From Pseudomonadota bacterium (GTDB taxonomy: Bacteria; Pseudomonadota; Gammaproteobacteria; Xanthomonadales; Xanthomonadaceae), in assembly GCA_023388355.1 (NCBI GenBank), contig JAEWGI010000054.1, positions 1 through 64,000 on the forward strand: a stretch of DNA of 64,000 nt, given 5' to 3'. Below are positions 9,596 to 18,904 of this stretch, in pieces. The notes below the pieces were generated by a model that saw only the letters and a list, made by a program, of their open reading frames with translations, had not been told where the DNA came from and did no database searches. Every line of letters starts with the position of its first letter. The first letter of the stretch is position 1. A program made the position numbers and the translations under genes.

Positions 9596-11430
9596 GCCGC
9601 CGCCTCCGTGGTCGCCGCGGCGCGGTCGCCGCCGGCGTGGGTTTCGCGCAGCAGGAACTGCTGCATGTCCCAGGCACCGGTCGGGCAGCGCTCGGCGCAC
9701 AGGCCGCAGTGCAGGCAGACGTCCTCGTCCTTGACCATCACCCGCGTGGTCCTGAGCGGGCCGGAGACGTACAGAGGCTGCTCGAGGTTGAGCGCCGGGG
9801 CGGTCAGGCGCGTGCGCAGCTCGGCTTCCTCGCCGTTGCCGGTGAAGGTGATGCAGTCGGTCGGGCAGATGTCGACGCAGGCATCGCACTCGATGCACTT
9901 GTCGTCGGTGAACACGGTCTGCACGTCGCAGTTGAGGCAGCGCTGGGTCTCGTTCCAGGCGGTGGCGGCATCGAAACCGAGTTCGACTTCGACGTGCATG
10001 CTGTCGAGCTTCTTCGCCGCCTCCGACCACGGCACCGCGAAGCGCTCGTCGTGCGAGACCGCGTTGTCGTAGCGCCACTCGTGGATGCCCATCTTCTGCG
10101 ATTCGAGGATCACGCCCGGTGCCGGACGGTCGCGTGTGTCGCCGCCCGACAGCAGACGGTCGATCGAGATCGCCGCCGCGTGGCCGTGGGCCACCGCCCA
10201 GATGATGTTCTTCGGCCCGAACGCCGCGTCGCCGCCGAACAGCACGTTCGGCAGCGTCGACTGGTGGGTCACCTTGTCGACCACCGGCATGCCCCACTGG
10301 TCGAAGTCGATGCCCAGGTCGCGTTCGACCCAGGGCAGTGCATTCTCCTGGCCGACGGCGATCAGCACCTCGTCGCAGGGAATCACGTCGTCCGGCTCGC
10401 CGGTCGGGACCAGCCGGCGGCGGCCGTCGGCGTCGTACTCGGCGCGCACGCGCTCGAAGCGCATCGCGGTGAGCCGCCCGCTGGCGTGCTCGAAGGCCTT
10501 GGGTACGCGGTAGTCGAGGATCGGGATGCCCTCGTGCATCGCGTCCTCCTTCTCCCAGTCGCTGGCCTTCATCTCGTCGAAGCCCGAGCGGACCACGACT
10601 TTCACGTCCTCGCCGCCCAGCCGCCGCGCCGAGCGGCAGCAGTCCATCGCGGTGTTGCCGCCGCCGAGCACCAGCACCCGGCGGCCGACGCGGGTGACGT
10701 GGCCGAAGTACACGTTGGCCAGCCAGTCCAGGCCGACGTGGATGCTGGCCGCGCACTCCGTGCGGCCCGGCAGGTCAAGGTTCCGCCCGCGCGGCGCCCC
10801 GCTGCCGACGAACACCGCGTCGTAACCCTCCGCCAGCAGCTCGCGCATCGAGTCGATGCGCCGGCCGCCGACGAAGTCGACGCCCATGTCGAGGATGTAG
10901 CCGGTTTCCTCGTCGATCACTTCCTCGGGCAGGCGGAAGCGCGGCACCTGGGTGCGCATGAAGCCGCCGGCCTTGGGGTCCGATTCGAACACGGTCACCG
11001 CATAGCCCAGCGGCGCCAGGTCACGGGCCACGGTGAGCGACGACGGCCCGCCGCCGACGCAGGCGATGCGGCGGCCGTTGCGCGACGCGGGCGGCCTGGG
11101 CATGCGCGCGGAAACGTCGCCCTTGTGGTCGGCGGCGACGCGCTTGAGCCGGCAGATCGCCACCGGCTGCGGCTTGTCGCGCATCGATTCCGGGCCGTTG
11201 TTCTCCTCCACCCGTCCGCGCCTGCAGGCCGGCTCGCAGGGCCGGTCGCAGGTGCGGCCCAGGATCCCCGGGAACACGTTGCTGACCCAGTTGACCATGT
11301 ACGCGTCGGCCAGGCGGCCGGCGGCGATCAGGCGGATGTATTCGGGCACCGGCGTGTGCGCGGGACAGGCCCACTGGCAGTCGACGACGCGATGGAAGGT
11401 GTCGGGATTCTTGATGTCGGTCGGTTTCAC
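9592..11430 (-). CDS. GltD-like FAD/NAD(P) oxidoreductase with C-terminal 2x[4Fe-4S] ferredoxin domain
   Basis: The 612-residue flavoprotein starts with a cysteine-rich iron-sulfur domain of the glutamate synthase small-subunit type (DCQWACPAH, later CDRPCEPACRRG). It then has two Rossmann modules: FAD-binding VGGGPSSLTVARDLA, and NAD(P)-binding VLGGGNTAMDCCRSA. It ends with a bacterial ferredoxin domain (CIECDACVDICP and CLHCGLCAERCP). It heads the operon and overlaps the gamma-alpha gene by four bases, so it probably passes electrons between the 2-oxoacid enzyme and NAD(P). The start is GTG 11430 with AGGGGG upstream; an ATG 80 codons earlier would add low-complexity sequence. It is not a normal GltD, because no gltB is present. 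Confidence 0.9.
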   Translation of the reverse strand: MKPTDIKNPDTFHRVVDCQWACPAHTPVPEYIRLIAAGRLADAYMVNWVSNVFPGILGRTCDRPCEPACRRGRVEENNGPESMRDKPQPVAICRLKRVAADHKGDVSARMPRPPASRNGRRIACVGGGPSSLTVARDLAPLGYAVTVFESDPKAGGFMRTQVPRFRLPEEVIDEETGYILDMGVDFVGGRRIDSMRELLAEGYDAVFVGSGAPRGRNLDLPGRTECAASIHVGLDWLANVYFGHVTRVGRRVLVLGGGNTAMDCCRSARRLGGEDVKVVVRSGFDEMKASDWEKEDAMHEGIPILDYRVPKAFEHASGRLTAMRFERVRAEYDADGRRRLVPTGEPDDVIPCDEVLIAVGQENALPWVERDLGIDFDQWGMPVVDKVTHQSTLPNVLFGGDAAFGPKNIIWAVAHGHAAAISIDRLLSGGDTRDRPAPGVILESQKMGIHEWRYDNAVSHDERFAVPWSEAAKKLDSMHVEVELGFDAATAWNETQRCLNCDVQTVFTDDKCIECDACVDICPTDCITFTGNGEEAELRTRLTAPALNLEQPLYVSGPLRTTRVMVKDEDVCLHCGLCAERCPTGAWDMQQFLLRETHAGGDRAAATTEAAA

Positions 11431-11603
11431 CGCGCCCCCTGGCTGGCCGGATGCGCGGCCTCGCTCGCTGGGTCGAGCATAGGACGAATTCCCCGGCCCG
11501 TCACAGTCCCCGGCTGCACGCGGGGCGTTCGTCGCCGGTCGTCGTTTTCCCGCATCGCCGTCGCGCGTCGCGCGCGATGGTTCCCGATGCAACCTGCCCG
11601 CGC

Positions 11604-11633
11604 TTGACGCATCGCACCATCGTCCGGTATTCA
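11604..11633 (+). promoter_or_regulatory. Putative thr operon promoter
   Basis: TTGACG (11604-11609) and TATTCA (11628-11633) are separated by 18 bp. The predicted transcription start near 11640 lies only about three bases before the thrL ATG, so the leader peptide may be translated from a nearly leaderless mRNA. Confidence 0.55.
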
Positions 11634-11642
11634 TGGCGCCCC

Positions 11643-11771
11643 ATGCCGAACACACACGCCATCTGCGCACTGCGCGCCGCCGCGTCCCGCACGCGTCCGG
11701 TCGCGGTTGCGACGATTATCACCACCACCGGCACCATTGGTGCCGGGGTGCGGGCGCGCGTGCAGGACTGA
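11643..11771 (+). CDS. thrL: Threonine operon leader peptide
   Basis: The 42-residue peptide contains the run T-I-I-T-T-T-G-T-I at codons 24-32 (11712-11738): five Thr and three Ile in nine codons, as in enterobacterial ThrL. It lies directly upstream of thrA on the same strand, followed by alternative hairpins. Ribosome stalling here when threonyl- or isoleucyl-tRNA is scarce should favour antitermination. There is no clear Shine-Dalgarno sequence, in line with the close upstream promoter. Confidence 0.88.
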   Translation: MPNTHAICALRAAASRTRPVAVATIITTTGTIGAGVRARVQD

Positions 11772-11808
11772 TCGAACACGCCGCTCCGCACCCGATCGGG
11801 GTGCGGGC
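11730..11808 (+). promoter_or_regulatory. thr operon attenuator
   Basis: Four segments can be read. Segment 1 GGCACC (11730-11735) pairs with GGTGCC (11739-11744). Segment 2 GGGGTGCGG (11745-11753) can pair with segment 3 CCGCACCC (11786-11793) as antiterminator. Segment 3 can instead pair with segment 4 GGGTGCGG (11799-11806), forming an 8-bp terminator-like hairpin with loop GATCG. Segments 2 and 4 belong to an exact 11-base repeat (GGGGTGCGGGC at 11745 and 11798). No U-tract follows the last hairpin, so release may be Rho-assisted or the stem may act otherwise. Confidence 0.7.
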
Positions 11809-11861
11809 CGCACGGCTTCCACCTCGACCGGACGCGGAGCCCAACCCGGAGCTTCCAGAGC

Positions 11862-14417
11862 ATGTCGTCCGCACCCCAACTTCTCGGTGACGCCGTCGCC
11901 TCCGCCGCCTCGTCCGTGCTTGCCGCGCTGCGGCCGGGCGCGGTGACGCGGGTCCACAAGTTCGGCGGCAGCTCGGTGGCCGACGCCGCCCGCATCCGCT
12001 CGCTGGCGCCGCTGGTCGACGACGGCGCCGACCTGCGCGTGGTGGTGGTCTCGGCGATGGCCGGCACCACCAATGCGCTGGTGGCGATGGCCGAACAGGC
12101 CGCGTCGGGGCAGGACTGGAGCGGCGACTGGTCGGCGCTGCGCGAGCGCCATCTGGCCACCGCCGACGAGCTCGACGGCGACGGCCGCCACGGCCTGCGC
12201 GATGCGGTCGCGCGCGATTTCGACGGCCTGCGCGACGACCTGCTGGCGCTGGCCGCGGCCACCGGCGACACCGCGCCGCTGGTGGCGCAGGTGCACGGCA
12301 CCGGCGAACTGGCCTCCTCGCGGCTGGTGCAGGCCGCGCTGGGCGGCGAGTCCGGCGGCTGGCAGCGGCTGGACGCGCGCGAAGTGCTGGTGGTGCATCC
12401 GGGCGAGATGGGCGTGGGCGTGGACTGGGAAGCCTCGCGCGAACGCTTCGCCGACTGGCGCGCGCGCCAGCAGCCGGCCGCGGTCGTGGTCACCGGCTTC
12501 ATCGCCCGCGAGCGCGACGGCCGCTGCACCACCCTGGGCCGCAACGGCAGCGACTACTCCGCGGCGATCCTCGCCAACCTGTTCGACGCCAGCGAGCTGC
12601 TGATCTGGACCGACGTCGACGGCGTGCTGTCGGCCGACCCGCGTCTGGTGCCCGACGCGATGGTGCTGCCGACGATGTCCTACGCCGAGGCCTGCGAGCT
12701 GGCCTACTTCGGCGCCAAGGTGCTGCATCCGCAGACGATGGCGCCGGTGCAGTCGCGGTCGATTCCGCTGTGCATCCGCAACACCCTCAACCCGACCTCG
12801 CCGGGCACCTGGATCCTGGCCGAGAACCCGGAGGGCGACGCGGCGCTGTCGCCGGTCAAGGGCCTGACCATCGTCCGCGACATGGCGGTGCTGGAGCTGG
12901 TCGGCAACGGCATGGTCGGCGTGCCCGGCGCGGCCGAGCGGCTGTTCGCCGCGCTGCACCGCGCCGGGGTGTCGGTGGTGATGATCTCGCAGGGTTCGTC
13001 GGAGCATTCGATCTGCTGCGTGGTGCGTGCCGGCCAGGCCGAGCGCGCGCGCGCCGCGGTCGAGGCCGCGTTCGCCGACTCGATCGCCAGCAACGGCACC
13101 CAGGGCGTCAACCTCACCAGCGACATCGCGATCCTGGCCGCGGTCGGCGACGGCATGGTCGGCATCCCGGGCGTGGCCGCGCGGCTGTTCGCGGCCCTGG
13201 CCCAGGCGCAGGTGAACATCCGCGCGATCGCCCAGGGCTCGAGCGAGCGCAACATCTCGGTCGCGATCGCCGACGCCGACGCCACCCGCGGCCTGCGCGC
13301 CGCGCACTCGGCGTTCTGGCTGTCGCCGCAGACGGTGTCGATCGGCCTGATCGGCCCCGGCCAGGTGGGCCGGGCGCTGCTGTCGCAGCTGGCGGCGGTG
13401 CTGCCGAAGCTGCGCGCGAACTCCCAGATCGACCTGCGCCTGCGCGGCATCGCCAACAGCGGCTACATGGCCCTGGACCACTTCGCGATCCATCCCGACG
13501 AAGCGGTCGAACGCCTGGTGGAGATGAGCACGCCCGCGTTCGACGCCGACGCCTTCGCCGCCCACGTGCGCGCCGAGCACCTGCCGCACGCGCTGATCGT
13601 GGACTGCAGCGGCAGCGAGGCGGTGGCGCGCCACTACCCGAAGTGGCTGGCGTCCGGCATCCACGTGGTCACCCCGAGCAAGCACGCCGGCAGCGGCGAC
13701 TGGGAGCGCTATGTCGCCATCGGCGAGGCACAGCGCAGCGGCGCGCGCTTCATGTACGAGGCCACGGTGGGCGCTGGCCTGCCGGTGATCAACACCCTGC
13801 GCAACCTGCTCGATACCGGCGACGAGATCGAAGCCATCGACGGCATGCTCTCGGGCACGCTGGCATGGCTGTTCAACAGCTTCGACGGCAGCCGCCCGTT
13901 CTCGGAACTGGTGCGCCAGGCGCGCGAGATGGGCTATACCGAACCCGACCCGCGCGACGACCTCTCCGGCCTGGACGTGGCCCGCAAGCTGGTGATCCTG
14001 GCGCGCGAGGCTGGGCGCGAACTGTCGCTGGACGACGTGGACGTCGAAAGCCTGGTGCCCGAACACCTGCGCGAGGTCCCGCGCGACGAGTTCCTGGCCC
14101 GGCTCGAGGAACTGGACGCGCCGATGCAGGCGCGGCTGGAGGCGGCGCAGGCCGAAGGACGTTCGCTGCGCCACATCGCGCACCTGTCCCAGGCCAACGG
14201 CGCACGCGTGGGGGTGATGGCGCTGCCGGCGGAACACGCCTGCTGCCACACCCGCCTGACCGACAACCTGGTGCAGTTCACCACCGCGCGCTATGCCAGC
14301 AACCCGCTGGTCGTGCAGGGTCCCGGCGCCGGACCGCAGGTGACCGCGGCCGGCGTGTTCGGCGACATCCTGGCGATCGCGCATTCGCTCAGCAACGGGA
14401 TCGGCGCGCAGGCATGA
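11862..14417 (+). CDS. thrA: Bifunctional aspartokinase / homoserine dehydrogenase I
   Basis: The 851-residue enzyme catalyses the first and third steps of the aspartate pathway. It has an aspartokinase domain ([13 protein letters not shown] at about residues 31-43), two ACT regulatory segments in the middle ([20 protein letters not shown] and [20 protein letters not shown]), then homoserine dehydrogenase with NADP-binding [13 protein letters not shown] and catalytic-region [19 protein letters not shown] domains imply feedback inhibition by threonine, as in the family. Start ATG 11862 has GGAG nearby. It overlaps thrB by four bases. Confidence 0.97.
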   Translation: MSSAPQLLGDAVASAASSVLAALRPGAVTRVHKFGGSSVADAARIRSLAPLVDDGADLRVVVVSAMAGTTNALVAMAEQAASGQDWSGDWSALRERHLATADELDGDGRHGLRDAVARDFDGLRDDLLALAAATGDTAPLVAQVHGTGELASSRLVQAALGGESGGWQRLDAREVLVVHPGEMGVGVDWEASRERFADWRARQQPAAVVVTGFIARERDGRCTTLGRNGSDYSAAILANLFDASELLIWTDVDGVLSADPRLVPDAMVLPTMSYAEACELAYFGAKVLHPQTMAPVQSRSIPLCIRNTLNPTSPGTWILAENPEGDAALSPVKGLTIVRDMAVLELVGNGMVGVPGAAERLFAALHRAGVSVVMISQGSSEHSICCVVRAGQAERARAAVEAAFADSIASNGTQGVNLTSDIAILAAVGDGMVGIPGVAARLFAALAQAQVNIRAIAQGSSERNISVAIADADATRGLRAAHSAFWLSPQTVSIGLIGPGQVGRALLSQLAAVLPKLRANSQIDLRLRGIANSGYMALDHFAIHPDEAVERLVEMSTPAFDADAFAAHVRAEHLPHALIVDCSGSEAVARHYPKWLASGIHVVTPSKHAGSGDWERYVAIGEAQRSGARFMYEATVGAGLPVINTLRNLLDTGDEIEAIDGMLSGTLAWLFNSFDGSRPFSELVRQAREMGYTEPDPRDDLSGLDVARKLVILAREAGRELSLDDVDVESLVPEHLREVPRDEFLARLEELDAPMQARLEAAQAEGRSLRHIAHLSQANGARVGVMALPAEHACCHTRLTDNLVQFTTARYASNPLVVQGPGAGPQVTAAGVFGDILAIAHSLSNGIGAQA

Positions 14418-15403
14418 ACCGTTCGGCCACCGCCTTCGCGCCCGCCAGCGTCGGCAACATCGGCGTCGGCTTCGACCTGCTCGGCCACGCCATCGACGGG
14501 CCGCGCGACCTCGCCACCGTGCGCAGGATCGAGCAGCCCACCGTGCGCATCGACGCGATCGCCGGCGACATCGCCGGAGTCGGCTCGCTCCCGCTCGATC
14601 CGCTGCGCAACACCGCCGGCGGCGCGCTCATCGCGCTGCGCGAGGCGCTGCAGCTGCCGTTCGGGTTCGCGCTCGAACTGCACAAGGGCATTCCGCTGGG
14701 TTCGGGCCTGGGCGGCTCGGCGGCCTCCTGCGTCGCTGCGCTGGTGGCGGCCAATGCCCTGCTCGACGCGCCGCTGGCGCCGGCGGCGCTGTACCGGTTC
14801 GCGCTCGACGGCGAGGCGATCGCCAGCGGCAGCCGCCACGGCGACAACGTCGCGCCGATGCTGCTCGGCGGCGTGGCGCTGGCCACGGCCACTCGCGCGA
14901 TGCGCATCGAGGTGCCCGACTGGTTGCACGCGGTGGTGGTGCACCCGGACCAGGTGCTGGAGACGCGTCGCTCGCGCGAAGTGCTGGTCGCGCCCTATCC
15001 GCTGGCCGACGTGGTGCGCCAGGGCGCGCACCTGGCGCAGTTCCTGCTGGGCCTGCAGCGCGGCGACACCGCCCTGATCCGCGACGGCCTGCACGACGTG
15101 CTGGTGGAGCCGCGGCGGGCGCCGCTGATCCCCGGCTTCGACGCGGTCAAGGCCGCGGCGCTCGAGCACGGCGCGCTGGGCGCGAGCATTTCCGGCGGCG
15201 GGCCGAGCGTGTTCGCATGGTTCGACTCGCGCGGGTCCGCCGAACGCGCCGGGCAGGCGATGCGCCAGGCCTTCGTCGACGCCGGTTTCGATGCGCGCGC
15301 CTACGTCACCCCGGTCGATGCGCCGGCGGGGCGGGTGCTGGAGGCGCAGGCGCCCGCGCAGCCGCGCGAGCCCGCGACCTCCGGGGCCGCCGACGCGACC
15401 TGA
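14414..15403 (+). CDS. thrB: Homoserine kinase
   Basis: The 329-residue GHMP kinase phosphorylates homoserine for threonine synthesis. The ATP-binding loop is [16 protein letters not shown] (about residues 95-110), and the C-terminal glycine motif [14 protein letters not shown] is present. The start ATG 14414 shares ATGA with the thrA stop, so translation is coupled. The C-terminus carries an Ala/Pro-rich tail of about 20 residues. Confidence 0.97.
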   Translation: MNRSATAFAPASVGNIGVGFDLLGHAIDGPRDLATVRRIEQPTVRIDAIAGDIAGVGSLPLDPLRNTAGGALIALREALQLPFGFALELHKGIPLGSGLGGSAASCVAALVAANALLDAPLAPAALYRFALDGEAIASGSRHGDNVAPMLLGGVALATATRAMRIEVPDWLHAVVVHPDQVLETRRSREVLVAPYPLADVVRQGAHLAQFLLGLQRGDTALIRDGLHDVLVEPRRAPLIPGFDAVKAAALEHGALGASISGGGPSVFAWFDSRGSAERAGQAMRQAFVDAGFDARAYVTPVDAPAGRVLEAQAPAQPREPATSGAADAT

Positions 15404-15499
15404 GCGCGCCGCGCACCCCGTCCCGTCGCCACGGCCGGCCCCGGGCCGGCCGGCGGCCAGGCATCGATCCAGTCACGCCAGAGATTCGCAGGAACAGCC

Positions 15500-16786
15500 A
15501 TGCAATTCATCAGCACCCGGGGACAGGTCGGCCCCACCCCGATCGATGACGCCCTCGTCGCCGGGCTTGCGTCCGACGGCGGGCTGTACGTGCCCGAGCG
15601 CATCCCCGCAGTCGACTTCTCCACGCCTACGGCCAGCCTGCCGGCAACCGCGCTGCGCATCCTGGCGCCGTACTTCGTCGACTCGTCGCTGCGCGACCGG
15701 CTCGAGGCGATCTGCGCCGATGCGTTCTCGTTCGACGCGCCGCTGCGGCCGCTGGCCGGCGCCGGCGACCACGTGCTGGAGCTGTTCCACGGCCCGACCG
15801 CCGCGTTCAAGGACTACGCCGCGCGCTTCCTGGCGCGCGCCCTGGAAGGGCTGCGCGACCCGGACGCGGCGCCGACCACGATCCTGGTGGCCACCTCGGG
15901 CGATACCGGCGCGGCGGTGGCCGCGGCCTTCCATCGGCGCCCGGGGTTCCGGGTGGTGATCCTGTATCCGGACGGCAAGGTGTCGCCGCGCCAGGCGCAC
16001 GGGCTGGGCTGCTGGGGCGACAACGTGGCCGCGTACCGGGTCGAGGGCAGCTTCGACGACTGCCAGCGGCTGGCCAAACAGGCGCTGTCGGACGAGGCGC
16101 TGCGCGCCCGCGTGCCGCTGGGTTCGGCCAACAGCATCAGCCTCGGGCGGCTGCTGCCGCAGGCGGCCTACTACGCCCACGCCGCCTCGGACTTCCATGC
16201 GACGCACGGCCAGGCGCTGAACGTGATCGTGCCCACCGGCAACCTCGGCAACGCCAGCGCCGCCTTCGTGGCGCGCTCGATGGGTGCGCCAATCGGCGAG
16301 ATCCGCCTGGCCTGCAACGCCAACGACACCCTGCCGCGCTACTTCGCCGGCGCCGACTACGCCGCCCGGCCCACCCGCGCCACCCTGGCCAACGCCATGG
16401 ACGTGGGCGCGCCCAGCAACTTCGAGCGGCTGCGCCACTGGCACGCGGACGACGCGGCGCTGCGCGCGGGCTTCGTGGCCGCCGGCGTCGACGACGCCAC
16501 GATCCGCGAGGTGGTGCGCCAGGCCCCCGCGCGCCACGGCATCGTCGCCTGCCCGCACACGGCCACGGGGCTGAAGCTGCTGCAGGACCTGCGCGCCGCT
16601 GGCGATGCGCGGCCCTGGGCGGTGGTCGCGACCGCGCATCCGGCCAAGTTCGAAAGCATCGTCGAGCCGCTGGTCGGGCACGTGGTGGAGCCGCCGCGGG
16701 CGCTGGCCGAATGCCTGGCCAAGCCAGCGCAGGCGGAGGCGATGGATGCGGATTACGACGCGCTGCGGGCGGTGCTGGAAGGCTGA
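15500..16786 (+). CDS. thrC: Threonine synthase
   Basis: The 428-residue PLP enzyme converts O-phosphohomoserine to threonine. The PLP lysine lies in HGPTAAFKDYAARFL, and the phosphate-binding loop is VPTGNLGNASAAF; SGDTGAAVAAAF is also present. It completes thrABC, 96 bp after thrB. That gap contains a long GC-only palindrome around GGCCGGCCCCGGGCCGGCC (15434-15452), a possible RNA-stabilising hairpin. AGGA lies upstream of ATG 15500. Confidence 0.97.
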   Translation: MQFISTRGQVGPTPIDDALVAGLASDGGLYVPERIPAVDFSTPTASLPATALRILAPYFVDSSLRDRLEAICADAFSFDAPLRPLAGAGDHVLELFHGPTAAFKDYAARFLARALEGLRDPDAAPTTILVATSGDTGAAVAAAFHRRPGFRVVILYPDGKVSPRQAHGLGCWGDNVAAYRVEGSFDDCQRLAKQALSDEALRARVPLGSANSISLGRLLPQAAYYAHAASDFHATHGQALNVIVPTGNLGNASAAFVARSMGAPIGEIRLACNANDTLPRYFAGADYAARPTRATLANAMDVGAPSNFERLRHWHADDAALRAGFVAAGVDDATIREVVRQAPARHGIVACPHTATGLKLLQDLRAAGDARPWAVVATAHPAKFESIVEPLVGHVVEPPRALAECLAKPAQAEAMDADYDALRAVLEG

Positions 16787-16813
16787 GGGATCGGGGCTTC
16801 GGCCTGCCCCCAC

Positions 16814-16847
16814 CCCAGCCCTCCCCCGCGCGCGGGGGAGGGAGCAG
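16814..16847. repeat. Dispersed palindromic repeat, half copy (A)
   Basis: The core CCCTCCCCCGCGCGCGGGGG plus AGGG, ending GAGCAG, lies between convergent thrC and pepP. The same palindrome recurs near 35.05, 38.64 and 51.74 kb. It could act as a bidirectional transcription barrier, but no U-tract is present. Only the palindrome half is present; the AACGTCCCCGC second half is absent. Confidence 0.8.
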
Positions 16848-16863
16848 GTAACCGGGAACGCGC

Positions 16864-18189
16864 TCAGCGCTCCGCCATGAACGCCTCGATTTCGTCCGCG
16901 CTGCGCGCCAGCTCGCCGGTCAGCACCTCATGGCCGTCCTTCGTGATCGCCACGTCGTCCTCGATGCGGATGCCGATGCCGCGCCACTTCGCCGCCACGT
17001 CGGTGTCGTCGGCGGGGATGTACAGGCCCGGCTCGATCGTGAACACCATGCCCGGTTCCAGCAGGCGCGACTCTCCGTCGATGCGGTAGTCGCCCACGTC
17101 GTGCACGTCCAGGCCCAGCCAGTGCCCGGTCTTGTGGCGGTAGTAGCGCTTGTAGTTGCCGTCGGCGATGTTCTTTTCCAGCTTGCCCTTGAGCAGGCCG
17201 AGCCGGAGCAGGCCCTCGGTGAGCGTTTCCACCGCGGCGTTGTGCCCGGCCTCGTAGGGGATCCCGGGCTGCGCCCGGGCCAAGGCGGCCGCCTGCGCGG
17301 CGCCAACCAGGTCGTGCAGGGCGCGCTGGGCGGGGCTGAAGCGGCCGTTGACCGGGAAGGTGCGGGTGATGTCGGCGGCATAGCCGCGATATTCGGCGCC
17401 CGCATCGAGCAGCACCAGGTCGCCGTCGCGCGCCTGGGCGCGGTTGTCGCGGTAATGCAGCACGCAGGCGTTGGCCCCGGCGCCGACGATGCTCGAATAC
17501 GCCGGCTCGGCATCGGCGGCGCGGAATACCCGCTCCAGCTCCGCCTGCAGCTCGTATTCGTGGATGCCCGGGCGCGCGGCGCGCATCGCCGCCTCGTAGG
17601 CCTGGACGCTGATCCTGGCCGCGTGCCGCATCAGCTTGAGTTCATCGCGCGACTTGAACAGGCGCATCTCGTCGAGCAGGTGCCCCAGCTCGAGGAACTC
17701 GTGCGGCGGCTGCGCGCCCATGCGCACCTGCGCACGCACCCGGTTGAGCCAGCCGATCAGCTTGAGGTCGAATTCGGTGTCGCGGCCGAAGTGGTAGTAG
17801 ACCCGGGTGCGGCCCTCGAGCAGGCCGGGCAGGATCTCGTCGAGGTCGTCGATCGGGTAGGCGTCGTCCATGCCGTAGGCCTCGACCGCACCCTCCGGCC
17901 CCGCGCGCGGGCCGTCCCAGCCCTCGCGCTCGGGATCGCGCTCGCGGCAGAACAGCAGCGTCTCGCCGTGGCGGCGGCCGGGCACCAGCACCAGCACCGC
18001 CTCGGGTTCGGGGAAGCCGGTGAGGTACCACAGGTCCGAATCCTGGCGATAGGGATAGTGGGTGTCGCGGCTGCGGATGCGCTCGGGCGCGGCCGGCAGC
18101 ACGAGGATGGCGTCCTCGCCCGCCATCCGCATCAGCTGCCGGCGACGGCGCGCATAGCCCTGGGCCGGGATTCCGGTGATCGCCCGCAT
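16864..18189 (-). CDS. pepP: Xaa-Pro aminopeptidase
   Basis: The 441-residue M24B metallopeptidase removes N-terminal residues preceding proline. The N-terminal domain is followed by a pita-bread catalytic domain with metal ligands in LLDAGAEYRGYAADITRTFP (two Asp), GHWLGLDVHDVG (His), EPGLYIP (Glu) and GIGIRIEDDV (Glu). Start ATG 18189 has AGGAGG seven bases upstream. It lies 8 bp downstream of the ygfB-family gene, the same pairing seen in E. coli. Confidence 0.96.
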   Translation of the reverse strand: MRAITGIPAQGYARRRRQLMRMAGEDAILVLPAAPERIRSRDTHYPYRQDSDLWYLTGFPEPEAVLVLVPGRRHGETLLFCRERDPEREGWDGPRAGPEGAVEAYGMDDAYPIDDLDEILPGLLEGRTRVYYHFGRDTEFDLKLIGWLNRVRAQVRMGAQPPHEFLELGHLLDEMRLFKSRDELKLMRHAARISVQAYEAAMRAARPGIHEYELQAELERVFRAADAEPAYSSIVGAGANACVLHYRDNRAQARDGDLVLLDAGAEYRGYAADITRTFPVNGRFSPAQRALHDLVGAAQAAALARAQPGIPYEAGHNAAVETLTEGLLRLGLLKGKLEKNIADGNYKRYYRHKTGHWLGLDVHDVGDYRIDGESRLLEPGMVFTIEPGLYIPADDTDVAAKWRGIGIRIEDDVAITKDGHEVLTGELARSADEIEAFMAER

Positions 18190-18197
18190 CGGGCCTC

Positions 18198-18743
18198 CTA
18201 GTTCAGGCGGCCGCGATGGCGCGGCCCCAGGGCGCAGTCGCCGTGCAGCAGCAGCGCCGCCACCCGCACGTATTCCTCGATCTCGGCCAGCGCCTGCTCG
18301 TCCTCCTGGTCGCCGCCATCCTCGGGCGCGGCCGCGGCCAGGCGGACCAGGTCGGCCAGGGCCTCGGTGCCCTCCTCGGACAGCGGCGGCTCGGCGCCGG
18401 CAGCCAGGCCGAAGCCGCCCACGAAGCCGCGACACCAGTCGAACAGTGCGCCGCTGCGGGCGTACAGCGAGGCCTCGGCCTCGGGCAGGAGCAGCTCGAA
18501 GCCGAAGTCGCGGTCCTCCATCTGCGCGGCCGTGGCCGCGCCCAGACGGGCCAGAACGTCGTCCGCGGCGACCGGCGCCAGTGCGTCGTCGGCCAGCACC
18601 CTGGCCGGCCAGTCGGGCCCGGCCTGGCCGCCGCCGGCCAGCCATCCGCACAGCCCGCCGTGCAGCTCCGAGGCACCGGATCCCAGTCCGTGGTCGCGGC
18701 TGGCCGCTTCCACTTCCTGCAGCGACGGCATGGGTTCGGACAC
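18198..18743 (-). CDS. ygfB: UPF0149 (YgfB/YecA-like) family protein
   Basis: The 181-residue protein shows the family pattern ASELHGGLCGWLAGG near the N-terminus and FDWCRGFVGGFGLA in the middle, with an acidic stretch EDGGDQEDEQ before EIEEYVRVAALLL. The start is taken as GTG 18743, because GTGGAG lies six bases upstream; an in-frame ATG at 18731 has no ribosome site. It is the first gene of a pair with pepP and is divergent from the GGDEF-EAL gene. The molecular role is unknown here; some Pseudomonas YgfB homologues affect gene regulation. Confidence 0.87.
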   Translation of the reverse strand: MSEPMPSLQEVEAASRDHGLGSGASELHGGLCGWLAGGGQAGPDWPARVLADDALAPVAADDVLARLGAATAAQMEDRDFGFELLLPEAEASLYARSGALFDWCRGFVGGFGLAAGAEPPLSEEGTEALADLVRLAAAAPEDGGDQEDEQALAEIEEYVRVAALLLHGDCALGPRHRGRLN

Positions 18744-18840
18744 GTGTGGCTCCACTTTTCGAAGCCGGCAGTCTAGAGCGTCGCCACGCCGGCTGCATGC
18801 CACCATGCGCCATCGCATGTGCGCGCGGCGTCGGCGCGGC

Positions 18841-18869
18841 TTGTTGCCGGGCGCCGGGCGCGCCTACAC
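18841..18869 (+). promoter_or_regulatory. Putative promoter of the GGDEF-EAL gene
   Basis: TTGTTG (18841-18846) and TACACT (18864-18869) are spaced by 17 bp. The predicted start near 18876 would leave a 29-base leader before GTG 18905, with AGGGG as ribosome site, and only five bases before the alternative ATG 18881. Confidence 0.5.
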
Positions 18870-18904
18870 TCGCCCGGTCCATGTACGCGAGCGCAGGGGT
18901 ACGC

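Noticed and set aside
11633..11771. A frame from ATG 11633 reading DYHHHRHHW, suggesting a histidine leader
   Set aside because: It is the +1 reading of the ACC-ACC-ACC threonine codons; the downstream genes are thr, and the thrL frame has the matching Thr/Ile run.
11631..14384. Very long minus-strand reading frame opposite thrA
   Set aside because: It is His/Arg/Ala-rich antisense shadow produced by high GC; thrA motifs are unambiguous.
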